This document shows positions 33,934 to 42,758 of a stretch of DNA of 64,000 nt, one piece after another. The notes under the pieces are model-generated. The model was given only the letters and a program-made list of their open reading frames with translations. It had not been told where the DNA came from and did not search any database. Location of the stretch: the NCBI GenBank assembly GCA_020639095.1, contig JACKHH010000004.1, positions 105,573-169,572 of the forward strand, written 5' to 3'. Position 1 is the first letter of the stretch. The number at the start of each line of letters is the position of its first letter. A program made the translations under genes and the position numbers. This DNA comes from Phycisphaerales bacterium (GTDB taxonomy: Bacteria; Planctomycetota; Phycisphaerae; UBA1845).

Positions 33934-34818
33934 TCACACCAGTCGGCGCTCTGCCAGCCCCGCGGCTCCGAGCAGGCCGGCAGTGTCCAGCAAACGGGCG
34001 GTTGCAACCTGCGCTTGCGACTTGAACCCGGCGCGGAAGGCATCCTCAAAGAGGTCGAACGAACGCGTCATCGATCCACCGATCACGACAATATCGGCGC
34101 GGAAGGATTCCGCGAAGGGCTGCACGACCTCCGCCAGCATCGTGCCCAGTTCGGTGAAAACCTGGACGGCATTGGAATCGTGGTCGCGGGCTGCCGACGC
34201 GATCTCCGCGACGTCGAAGGCCGGATCGCCCCCCAACGCCCGGTACGCTTTCAGCATCCCCCTTCGCGAGATGTAGTCTTCGGCGATTCCGTCGCGGTAC
34301 GGTACGAAGCCAAGCGTCGTGTCCGGTGGCAACTCCGCGCCTTCCGTAATAATGTCGCCGTCCACGAGAAACCCCGACCCGAAACCGGTGCCGAGCGTCA
34401 TGCCCAGGACGCGTTGCATCCCGCAAGCAGCTCCACCGAGCCACTCGCCGAGGGTGAACGCGTTGACGTCGTTCTCGAAGACGATGACCTGATCGTCGCG
34501 CAGGTTCAGGCGTTCGCGCAGGGCCTGGCCCACATCCATGCCGTACAGCGCGTCGAACTTGCACACGTCCTTGATGTAACTGACACCGCGCGCGTAATCG
34601 AACGGTCCGGGCATGGCGACACCGATGCCGTTCACCGTCGTAGGATCGGTCGCATCGCGGATGGCGGCTGACCAGGCGTTGAGAATCACGTCTGCGCTCG
34701 CCAGCGCATCGACGTCGTAGCGTTTGGGTTGTCCGATGACGGGCGCGCCCGAGCCGGTGTGCACTTCGGCGCAGGTTGCGTGCGTTCCGCCAATGTCGAT
34801 GCCCAGCAACTTCATCAC
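33934..34818 (-). CDS. ROK-family sugar kinase (glucokinase/mannokinase-like)
   Basis: A 294-residue protein with an ASKHA N-terminal phosphate loop (LLGIDIGGTHATCAEVHTGS), the sugar-binding VFENDVNAFTLGEW segment containing the catalytic Asp, and the GMTLGTGFGSGF nucleotide loop, as in ROK kinases. The ROK zinc motif CxCGxxGCxE, expected at about residue 170, is absent; the region reads LPPDTTLGFVPYRDGIAEDY. Zinc-free ROK kinases exist. It follows the sugar transporter by 31 bases in the same operon, so it should phosphorylate the imported sugar. With the divergent GH38 enzyme, mannose is the most plausible substrate. Confidence 0.88.
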   Translation of the reverse strand: MMKLLGIDIGGTHATCAEVHTGSGAPVIGQPKRYDVDALASADVILNAWSAAIRDATDPTTVNGIGVAMPGPFDYARGVSYIKDVCKFDALYGMDVGQALRERLNLRDDQVIVFENDVNAFTLGEWLGGAACGMQRVLGMTLGTGFGSGFLVDGDIITEGAELPPDTTLGFVPYRDGIAEDYISRRGMLKAYRALGGDPAFDVAEIASAARDHDSNAVQVFTELGTMLAEVVQPFAESFRADIVVIGGSMTRSFDLFEDAFRAGFKSQAQVATARLLDTAGLLGAAGLAERRLV

Positions 34819-34849
34819 GTACCCCTCACGACTCGCGTGGATGTGTCAC

Positions 34850-36196
34850 TTATTCGATGCCCAGGCGTTTCTGAATCTGCTCAAGGGGGATGCCCTTGGT
34901 TTCGGGCATGACCATGAGAACCCAGAGCAATTGCAGGATCATCATTCCGCAATAGAACGCAAACGTATGGCCGCCCGATTTGGCGGCGATCATCGGGAAG
35001 GTCCACGAAATAGCCGCAGCCATGAACCAGTGCGTGAAGCAGCCCAGCGCCTGCCCGCGAGCGCGGACGCGATTGGGAAAAACTTCGCCGATATACACCC
35101 AGATTACCGCCCCCTGTCCGAAGGCGTGTGACGCGATGAAGACGAGCAGGCTCACGAGTACAACGGTGCTTCCGGTCGCGTCGAAGTTGGTCCCGTACTT
35201 GTAAAACGCCCATGCGGTACTGCCCAGGCTGATGATGTACCCGATCGAGCCCACGATCATGAGACGGCGCCGGCCGAAGTGGTCGATGATCAGCATCGCA
35301 GCCATCGTGAACACCAGGTTGGTACCGCCGATGGCGACGCTCTGAAGCAGCGCGGACGACTCGCCCGCGCCCGCCAGTTCGAAGATGTGCGGAGCGTAGT
35401 ACAGCACCGCGTTGATACCCGAAAGCTGGTTGAACATCGCGATGGCGACGGCAAGCAGGATGGGTTTGCGATAGGCCGCGCGGAAAAAAGGCTCGCGTAT
35501 GCTGTGGTGCTCGAGGTCTAGCGACGTACGGATCGCGGTGATGTCGTCATCCACGCTGCCGGAGTCGGTTCCGCAGCGTTCGAGCACGGTGCGGGCTTCG
35601 TCCTCGCGCCTCTGTGTCATGAGCCAGCGCGGGCTTCGCGGCGTGAGGTAGAGCAGTGCAAAGAACGCGAACGCCGGAAACGCCTCGACGCCGAACATCC
35701 AGCGCCAGGCACTTTCGCCAACGTCCCACTTGGCGATGAGGTAGTTTGAAAAGAATGCGAGCAGCATGCCGAGCACGATGTTGAACTGCGTGATCGCGAC
35801 CATTCTGCCCCGGTAGCGCGCGGGAGACACTTCCGCGATATAAAGCGGCGACACGACGGAGGCTGCCCCGACGCCCAGCCCGCCGATGAAGCGGAAGATC
35901 ACGAACGAATACCAGTCCCACGCCTTCGCGCTGCCTACCGCGGAAACGAAGTACAACACCGCGATGATGAACAGCGTCCACCTGCGTCCGAAGCGGTCCG
36001 AAGGAAAACCCGCGACCAGCGCGCCGACGATCGTCCCGATCAGAGCGCTCGCGACCGTGAACCCCAGGCTGCCCGGGCTCAGGTCATACGCCTTGGTTAG
36101 CGCAACCGTTGTGCCGGAGATGACCGCGGTATCAAAACCGAACAGCAGTCCGCCCAATGCCGCGATGATGACGATACCCAACAGCGAAGCTCGCAT
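34850..36196 (-). CDS. MFS sugar porter (sugar/H+ symporter)
   Basis: 448 residues from the ATG at 36196, which has AGGAG 9 bases before it; an open frame extends 12 codons further. Twelve membrane helices and the Sugar_tr signatures are visible: LGGLLFGFDTAVISGT in helix 1, DRFGRRWTLF after helix 2, RFIGGLGVGAASVVSPLYIAEVSPARYRGR, a QLSGINAVLYYAPHIF helix 7, a second DHFGRRRLM, and GQALGCFTHW plus the closing MPETKGIPLEQI. It belongs to the XylE/GLUT family. Gene order transporter - ROK kinase suggests uptake then phosphorylation. Confidence 0.92.
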   Translation of the reverse strand: MRASLLGIVIIAALGGLLFGFDTAVISGTTVALTKAYDLSPGSLGFTVASALIGTIVGALVAGFPSDRFGRRWTLFIIAVLYFVSAVGSAKAWDWYSFVIFRFIGGLGVGAASVVSPLYIAEVSPARYRGRMVAITQFNIVLGMLLAFFSNYLIAKWDVGESAWRWMFGVEAFPAFAFFALLYLTPRSPRWLMTQRREDEARTVLERCGTDSGSVDDDITAIRTSLDLEHHSIREPFFRAAYRKPILLAVAIAMFNQLSGINAVLYYAPHIFELAGAGESSALLQSVAIGGTNLVFTMAAMLIIDHFGRRRLMIVGSIGYIISLGSTAWAFYKYGTNFDATGSTVVLVSLLVFIASHAFGQGAVIWVYIGEVFPNRVRARGQALGCFTHWFMAAAISWTFPMIAAKSGGHTFAFYCGMMILQLLWVLMVMPETKGIPLEQIQKRLGIE

Positions 36197-36497
36197 CGTG
36201 CAGGTCTCCTGGTTGACGAAGGGGCGCATCACGATCGGATGAGCCGTGCCACGATCGTCGGTGCGTTTCGATTCGTTGACAACTCAATCGAGAGGGTCCA
36301 TGATCCCGTGGACTTCCGAAAGTGCAACCGCAAAGTTCTACCAGTGCGGCGGGTCCGTCGTCGACGAGTGGCCTCAACGCACGCGTCCCTTCGACTACCG
36401 TATCGATTGTGCTGGAAAAGCAGGCAAACCAAGACGTTTGGATCACGAGTTACAACTGCAACGTGCGGATGTGAATGCTGTCAGGAGGAGTACGGGT
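36197..36497. promoter_or_regulatory. Divergent promoter region of the mannoside locus
   Basis: 301 bases separate the transporter (leftward) from the GH38 gene (rightward). A CACGATCG direct repeat occurs at 36231-36238 and 36249-36256, each embedded in a partly symmetric GC-rich context, and may be an operator for a LacI/ROK-type regulator. No regulator gene is adjacent. No strong -10/-35 pair was found. Confidence 0.35.
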
Positions 36498-39400
36498 ATG
36501 CCAAAAACGATCCTGATCAAGTTGGTCGCCGTTGCGGCCTTGTTCTCCAGTGCGTGCGGTGTCGCGATTGCGCATCCGCCGACTGCGGTCTCGCACGACC
36601 TGGACAATGAGAAGGTGCTTTACTGCGTGGGCTACGCCCATCTCGATACGCAGTGGCGCTGGGATTATACAACGACGATCAACACCTACATCCCCAACAC
36701 GCTCGATGAAAATTTCGCGTTATTCGAGCACTTTCCGGGCTACGTCTTCAACTTCACCGGCTCGGCGCGCCACGCGATGATGAAGGAGTATTACCCGGAC
36801 AAGTACGAGCGCTTGCGGCGGTATATTCAGTCTGGTCGCTGGCACACCATGGGTTCCTCGGTCGACGAAATCGATTCCAACGTGCCCGCCCCCGAGTCAA
36901 TCATCCGGCAGGTGCTCTACGGCAACGCGTTCTTTCGCGAGGAGTACGGCACGGAAGCCGTCGACTTCATGCTGCCGGACTGCTTTGGATTTCCCGCATC
37001 GCTGCCTTCGATCATCGCCCATTGCGGGCTGAAGGGTTTCTCCACGCAAAAGTTACACTGGGGATCCGCTGTGGGTATTCCCTTCCCGGTGGGCGTCTGG
37101 GTTGGACCGGACGGCGAATCCGTGATCGCCGCGCTCGACCCGGGCTCGTACGGCACCGCGATCAAGGGCCGGGTCGATCGCAATCCCGAGTGGGTGGCGC
37201 GCGTACTGCACAACGGCGAGAAGTACGGCGTTTGGGCGGACTATCACTACTACGGCGTCGGCGACATGGGTGGGGCGCCGCGCGAGGAGGATGTTCGCAA
37301 CTACCTCGCGAGCATCGGCCAGGACGACAGCCTGATTGAAGTCGCGCTGACCTCGTCCGATCAGATGTTTCGCGACATCACCCCGGCACAGCGCGCGCGA
37401 CTTCCGCGTTACCAGGGCGACCTGCTGCTCACCGAGCACTCTGCCGGTACGTTGACTTCGGAAGCGTACATGAAACGTTGGAACCGCAAGAATGAGATTC
37501 TCGCGGACGCGGCTGAACGGTCCGCGGTGGCTGCGGAGACGGTGGCTGGCGTGCACTATCCATCCGAACGCATTTACGCGTCGTGGATTCGCGTGCTGGC
37601 CAGCCAGATGCACGACATCCTTCCGGGTACGAGCATTCCCCGCGCGTACGGCTACTCGTGGAACGACGAAGTGATCGCGATGAATGGCTTCGCGTCAGTC
37701 GTGACCGACTCGACGGCTGCCATTGGCCGAGCGCTTGATACCGATGTGCAGGGTCAGGCGCTGGTGGTCTACAACCCGCTGGCGATTGAACGCGATGATG
37801 TCGTCGAAGCCACCGTACGTTTCGGCGCGCAGTCCGCGCCGCGCTACGTTCGCGTGTTCGACGGCCAGGGCCAGGAAATCGCTTCCCAGATTCTGGATCG
37901 CTCAGCCGACACGGTTCGCGTGTTGTTCTCCGCGCACGTTCCACCGGTTTCGTGGAGCGTCTATGAGGTCCGCCCATCCGATTCGCCGTTTGAAGCGGAG
38001 CAGCCTGAAGTCCAGATCGGTGAACGCACCATCGAGAACGCGCGCTACCGTGTGAAACTCGATGAGAACGGTGACGTGTCGAGCATTGTGGACAAAGGCA
38101 ATGCCGGCCGGGAGATGCTCGCGAAGCCCGCGCAGCTCGAGTTCACCCACGAAAAACCGAAGAACTGGCCCGCGTGGAACATGGATTGGAATGACCGGCA
38201 GAACCCGCCGATCGGGCACGTCGACGGGCCCGCGCGCATTCGCATTGTCGAGTCGGGACCGGTGCGTTGCACGCTGGAGGTACAACGCGAAGCGCGCGAC
38301 TCCATTTTCACGCAGCGGATTCGCCTGGCGGCGGGCGATGCGGGCGCGCGTGTCGAGTTTGCCACGGAGATCGATTGGCAGTCGGCGGAGTGCGCGCTGC
38401 GCGCGTCTTTCCCTTTCACCTTTGGCAATCCGAACGCGACGTACACCTGGGGAGTCGGCACGATTGAACGCGGGAACTACGAACCCAAACGCTATGAGGT
38501 CCCGTCGCACGAGTGGTTTGATCTGACGGATGAATCGGGTGATTACGGCGTGAGCGTCCTGGAGGACAGCAAGTTTGGTTCAGATAAACCCAACGACCGC
38601 CAGCTCCGCCTGACACTGCTCTACACGCCGGGCGTGCGCAAGGGGTACCTCGATCAGCACAGCCAGGACTGGGGTCGGCATGACATTACCTATGCGCTCT
38701 ATGGGCACGCGGGGGATTGGCGGCAAGGTCGATCGGAATGGCAGGCGCGGCGATTGAATCAGCCGCTGCGCGTTTTCCAGACCGACAAGCATAAGGGCAC
38801 GCTCGGGCGGACCTGGAGTTTTCTCAATGTGAGCACGCCGCAGGTTGACGTCCGCGCGCTCAAGCATGCCGAGAAGGGCGACGCGGTCATCGTGCGCGTG
38901 CTGGAACTGTGGGGCAGGCAGGCTGACAATGTCCGCATCCGCTTCACGGCTCCCGTGGTTGAAGCCTGGGAAGTGGACGGTCAGGAGCGGAAGATCGGCG
39001 ATGCCGAGGTGGGCGACGGTACGTTGGCGTTCAACCTGTCGCCGTATCATCTGCGGAGCTTCGCGGTGCGCTTCGACAAGCCGGCGCCGGCAATGGTCGC
39101 GTCGCGTGCGCTGCCGCTGGATTTTGATACCGACGTGGTCAGCCCCGATAGCGCCCGGTCCGACGGTGCGTTCGATTTGCAGGGGCGCAGCTACCCGGCT
39201 GAGTTGTACCCCGATGCGTTGGAGATCGGTGGTTTCAAATACGTGCTTGGCGCGACGTCGAATGGAATGAACAACGCGATCACCTGTCACGGGCAGACCA
39301 TCGAACTGCCCGACGGCGATTACGAACGCATCGGCATCTTGGCTGCTGCCGATACCGACGTCTCCGCGCGGTTCATGGTTGGAGACCAGCCGCGGGAGTT

Positions 39401-40403
39401 GACGATTCCTGAGTGGACCGGGTTCGTCGGCAAGTGGGACGAGCGCGTCTGGGATCGCGCGTTCGATGAGGTTGACTACCGCTGCGAAGGCAAGGTTGTG
39501 GGCATCACGCCTGGGTTTATCAAACGCACGCCGATCGCGTGGTTCTGCTCGCACCGTCACCATCCGACGCGGGGTAACGAAGCCTACCAGTTCAGCTATC
39601 TCTTTGCGCAAGCGCTGCCGCGCCGGATTGAGGATCGCAGCCTGCGTTTGCCAAATGATCCGCGAATCAAAATCATGGCTGTGAGTGTTGCGGGCGGTTC
39701 AAACGAGAGTGCCGTGCCGGCAGCACCACTGTATGACGACTTCACCGACCGTAAGCCGATCACGCTTCGTCACAAGTATCCACCGCCGCCCAAGCCAGTG
39801 TTCGAAGGCGTCGTATCCGCCGCGCGCGTGACCACCGATCGCGCGGAGCGTTTCGATGCACTGTCGATGGGCCCACCGAGTGACGCGGACGACATCGACA
39901 CATCGAAAGCACACGACGCGGTCTTCCGCTTCTACGATCAGGATGGCGAGTATTCACCGCACTCAGCCTCTGGTGCGGTCGGCGATACGCTTCCGCGTTT
40001 GAATGACGGTGAGGTCGCGCGCAACGAGGACGATACCGAGCGGTGCGTGTGGTATGACAATGAGGGCCGGTTCTTCATCGATCTCGGGAAGGCTGTCGCG
40101 ATCGACCGCATCAACACATATTCGTGGCATCGCGACGACCGCGCGCCGCAGGTGTTTTCCCTATGGGGATCCGCAAGCGAAGAGATGCCCTCGCCCGCGC
40201 TCACCAATGCGGAGCATGCGGGCTGGTCGCTGCTGGGCGTCGTGAACACGAAGGACCTGGGCAACGGCGGCGTGCACGGATCATCAGTAACGTTCAATGA
40301 CCCCGACGGTCAATCAGGCAGATACCGGCACCTGCTCTGGATCGCACAAGACGTGGGCCAGGGAACGTTCTTCACCGAGATCGATGTGTACTTTGCGGAT
40401 TGA
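36498..40403 (+). CDS. Exported GH38 alpha-mannosidase, multi-domain
   Basis: 1301 residues from the ATG at 36498, which has CAGGAGGAG 8 bases upstream; the signal peptide (MPKTILIKLVAVAALFSSAC) supports this start over the open frame upstream. Catalytic marks: Gly-Tyr-Ala-His48-Leu-Asp50-Thr-Gln-Trp-Arg-Trp zinc site and Leu-Pro-Asp161-Cys-Phe-Gly-Phe nucleophile, with a HDILPGTS-type His later. Residues ~40-450 are the GH38 barrel, ~460-870 the middle and C-terminal beta domains. A further ~430 residues add beta-sandwich domains, including a discoidin/CBM-like module (RFFIDLGKAVAIDRINTYSW) at the end. It cleaves alpha-mannosides from glycans outside the cytoplasm; divergent transporter and kinase fit mannose use. 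Confidence 0.9.
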   Translation: MPKTILIKLVAVAALFSSACGVAIAHPPTAVSHDLDNEKVLYCVGYAHLDTQWRWDYTTTINTYIPNTLDENFALFEHFPGYVFNFTGSARHAMMKEYYPDKYERLRRYIQSGRWHTMGSSVDEIDSNVPAPESIIRQVLYGNAFFREEYGTEAVDFMLPDCFGFPASLPSIIAHCGLKGFSTQKLHWGSAVGIPFPVGVWVGPDGESVIAALDPGSYGTAIKGRVDRNPEWVARVLHNGEKYGVWADYHYYGVGDMGGAPREEDVRNYLASIGQDDSLIEVALTSSDQMFRDITPAQRARLPRYQGDLLLTEHSAGTLTSEAYMKRWNRKNEILADAAERSAVAAETVAGVHYPSERIYASWIRVLASQMHDILPGTSIPRAYGYSWNDEVIAMNGFASVVTDSTAAIGRALDTDVQGQALVVYNPLAIERDDVVEATVRFGAQSAPRYVRVFDGQGQEIASQILDRSADTVRVLFSAHVPPVSWSVYEVRPSDSPFEAEQPEVQIGERTIENARYRVKLDENGDVSSIVDKGNAGREMLAKPAQLEFTHEKPKNWPAWNMDWNDRQNPPIGHVDGPARIRIVESGPVRCTLEVQREARDSIFTQRIRLAAGDAGARVEFATEIDWQSAECALRASFPFTFGNPNATYTWGVGTIERGNYEPKRYEVPSHEWFDLTDESGDYGVSVLEDSKFGSDKPNDRQLRLTLLYTPGVRKGYLDQHSQDWGRHDITYALYGHAGDWRQGRSEWQARRLNQPLRVFQTDKHKGTLGRTWSFLNVSTPQVDVRALKHAEKGDAVIVRVLELWGRQADNVRIRFTAPVVEAWEVDGQERKIGDAEVGDGTLAFNLSPYHLRSFAVRFDKPAPAMVASRALPLDFDTDVVSPDSARSDGAFDLQGRSYPAELYPDALEIGGFKYVLGATSNGMNNAITCHGQTIELPDGDYERIGILAAADTDVSARFMVGDQPRELTIPEWTGFVGKWDERVWDRAFDEVDYRCEGKVVGITPGFIKRTPIAWFCSHRHHPTRGNEAYQFSYLFAQALPRRIEDRSLRLPNDPRIKIMAVSVAGGSNESAVPAAPLYDDFTDRKPITLRHKYPPPPKPVFEGVVSAARVTTDRAERFDALSMGPPSDADDIDTSKAHDAVFRFYDQDGEYSPHSASGAVGDTLPRLNDGEVARNEDDTERCVWYDNEGRFFIDLGKAVAIDRINTYSWHRDDRAPQVFSLWGSASEEMPSPALTNAEHAGWSLLGVVNTKDLGNGGVHGSSVTFNDPDGQSGRYRHLLWIAQDVGQGTFFTEIDVYFAD

Positions 40404-40560
40404 CGCGGGACGTCGTCGATGCGGCGAATGCACCCAACCATGCCCAGGACCATCGAAACCGGTGTTCCTATATACTCATCCAGTTTGGGTGTAGGATTGG
40501 GCCCAATGACGAGCTGCGAGAAGCGGCCTCAAGCGATCGGTTGGTTCGGAGAGGACTCCC
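40404..40560. other. Intergenic region
   Basis: 157 bases between the GH38 gene and the peptidase gene; no gene or terminator identified. GGTTCGGAGAGGACTCCC before 40561 may contain the ribosome-binding site (GAGAGGA). Confidence 0.3.
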
Positions 40561-42276
40561 ATGCGAACGATTTTCTGCTGGTTGGTTGTCTGTGTGATGG
40601 TGTCTCCCCTAATGGCTGAGTCGAAAGCGGCGACGCCTGACGAAGCCGCGTTCGTCGCCGTGCGCGATCAATACCTCGCGCAATACCGCCCCCTCTGGAC
40701 CACCGCCCAGTCCGCGTGGTGGGAGGCGAATATCACAGGTTCTGATGCGGCATTCGCCAAGAAGACCGAATCCGACAAAGCCCTCGCCAAGCTCCACAGC
40801 GACAAGGCGGTGTTCCAGCAGTTGTCCGCACTCAAGAAGGGTGATGGCGTTCGCGACCCCATTCTCCGCCGCGAACTCGAGGTCATTTACAACGAGTTCC
40901 TGCCCTACCAAGCCGATCCGCAGGTTCAGGATCAGATCATCGCGATGGAGAACGAGGTCGAGCAGATTTTCAACACGCATCGCAGCCAGGTTGGCGACAA
41001 GACGCTTACCGAAAACGAGGTGCGTGAAATCCTCCGCGTCACCCAAGACTCGGGCGCCGCGCGCGACGCCTGGTTGGGCTACATCGGTGTCGGCCGCAAG
41101 ACCGTCGACCATCTTCGCGAAGGCGCCAAGCTGCGCAACGCCCAGGCCACGCGTCTGGGTTTTGCCAATTTCTTCGAAATGCAGCTCGCGCTCCAGGAAT
41201 TGCCCGTCGGGCCGTTCTGGAAACTCTTTGACGAACTCGACAGCCTAACGCGTGCGCCCTACGCACAGTTGATGGCGAAAATCAAAGACGATCGCGCCAC
41301 CCAGTTCGGAATCAAGGTCGACGAACTCCGCCCTTGGCATTTCGCTGACATTTTCTTCCAGGAAGCGCCGCCAGCCGATGCGATCGACCTTGACGGCATC
41401 TACGCCGACACCGATCTCGTCAAGCTTACGGAAAAGTATTACGCCAGCATGGGCATGCCCTGCGACGACATCATTGCCCGCAGCGACCTTTATGAACGCG
41501 AAGGGAAGACACCGCACGCTTTCGCGAACGACATGGATCGCGAAGGCGACATCCGCGTGCTCTGCAACGCCAAGTCGAACGCGTACTGGGCTGACACCAT
41601 GGTGCACGAAATCGGCCACGCGGTTTACGACAAGTACATCGACAACGATGTGCCTTTCCTTCTCCACACCGCCGCGCACAGCCTCACCACCGAAGGCATC
41701 GCCATGATGTTCGGCGCGTTCGTGAAGAATGAGGATTTTCTCCATCGCGTCCGCGGCTTGGATGCCGAGACAGCCGCTGCCGACGGCGACGCGCTCCGCG
41801 AGAGCCTTCGCGCAGAGAAGCTCATTTTCTCGCGCTGGACGCAGGTCATGGTGCGCTTTGAACACGCGATGTACGAGAACCCCGATCAGGACCTTGCCGC
41901 GCTGTGGTGGAAACTCAAAGCCGAGTACCAGCTACTGCCCCCGCCGGACGACAAGTCGTTGCCCGGCTTCGCCGCCAAGATCCACATCATCTCGCACCCG
42001 GTGTACTACCAGAGCTACATGATGGGTGATGTCTTCGCCGCCCAGGTTCGCGCCCACGTCGCACAGACGATCTTGGGAATTTCAGATCCGAATCAGACGT
42101 GCTTCTACGGCGAACCGAAGGCCGGCGATTTCTTCAAGAAGGAAATCTTCGGACCCGGAAACCTCTACTCCTGGGACGAACTCACCAAGCGCGCCACCGG
42201 CAAGGCGTTGTCGGCGGAAGCCTTCGCCAAGTACGTCATCGCCGCGCCGCGCCGAACCGCGATGGGCGGCGAGTAG
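40561..42276 (+). CDS. Exported M2/M3-like zinc peptidase
   Basis: A 571-residue protein with a signal peptide (MRTIFCWLVVCVMVSPLMAE). The zinc motif is His349-Glu350-Ile-Gly-His353, with Glu in LTTEGIAMMFG ~25 residues later as the third ligand. A long helical N-terminal half and the C-terminal YYQSYMMGDVFAAQVRAHVA segment match the M2 (peptidyl-dipeptidase A/ACE-like) or closely related M3 oligopeptidases. Length is typical. It should trim peptides in the periplasm or outside. GAGAGGA precedes the start. A terminator and then tRNA-Asp follow. Confidence 0.85.
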   Translation: MRTIFCWLVVCVMVSPLMAESKAATPDEAAFVAVRDQYLAQYRPLWTTAQSAWWEANITGSDAAFAKKTESDKALAKLHSDKAVFQQLSALKKGDGVRDPILRRELEVIYNEFLPYQADPQVQDQIIAMENEVEQIFNTHRSQVGDKTLTENEVREILRVTQDSGAARDAWLGYIGVGRKTVDHLREGAKLRNAQATRLGFANFFEMQLALQELPVGPFWKLFDELDSLTRAPYAQLMAKIKDDRATQFGIKVDELRPWHFADIFFQEAPPADAIDLDGIYADTDLVKLTEKYYASMGMPCDDIIARSDLYEREGKTPHAFANDMDREGDIRVLCNAKSNAYWADTMVHEIGHAVYDKYIDNDVPFLLHTAAHSLTTEGIAMMFGAFVKNEDFLHRVRGLDAETAAADGDALRESLRAEKLIFSRWTQVMVRFEHAMYENPDQDLAALWWKLKAEYQLLPPPDDKSLPGFAAKIHIISHPVYYQSYMMGDVFAAQVRAHVAQTILGISDPNQTCFYGEPKAGDFFKKEIFGPGNLYSWDELTKRATGKALSAEAFAKYVIAAPRRTAMGGE

Positions 42277-42339
42277 CGGACACCTGCGTTGCCGCCCAAC
42301 ACCTGCTGATTCTCTGCCGTCCGCAACGCGCACGAAAAA

Positions 42340-42376
42340 GGCCGCGAGGGCTTAAACCCTTGCGGCCTCTTTGTTT
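42340..42376 (+). terminator. Rho-independent terminator of the peptidase gene
   Basis: GGCCGCGAGGG / CCCTTGCGGCC arms (one mismatch) around a short loop, followed by TCTTTGTTT. It lies between the peptidase and the facing tRNA, so both may use it. Confidence 0.85.
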
Positions 42377-42382
42377 AGCTAC

Positions 42383-42456
42383 CGAGCACGACGAGACTCG
42401 AACTCGCAACCTTCGGATCGACAGTCCGATGCTCTGACCAATTGAGCTACGTGCCC
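42383..42456 (-). tRNA. tRNA-Asp (anticodon GTC)
   Basis: A complete 74-base cloverleaf reads on the minus strand: acceptor GGGCACG/CGTGCTC with a G-T pair, D arm GCTC...GAGC, anticodon stem TCGGA/TCCGA with loop CTGTCGA (anticodon GTC), and T arm GCGAG-TTCGAGT-CTCGT. The discriminator base is G, as in tRNA-Asp. CCA is not encoded. Confidence 0.97.
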
Positions 42457-42758
42457 TGATTTTCTACCCGAGCCGGTCGCCTCGAAGTCGCCTCCGAATC
42501 AACCCACTCGCCCCGTCGGCGGCGAACAACCTGTGCCACCAAGCGAGTCAGGCAAATATATCGCTCGCGCCGTGGCAGTCAAGGGCCCGAAGGCGTCTGA
42601 AAATTAGACCGCATTCGTATCGGAAGACCACTCCGACTCAATCCTTGATGCAGCCCATTCCGGCAGGTATATCGGGCCTCTTGCACGTCTTGTGGACGCC
42701 CGCAAGCATGGCAGCAGTTTCGCGGACGGAGTCCGCCAGGATCAGGGGATTGGCACGG

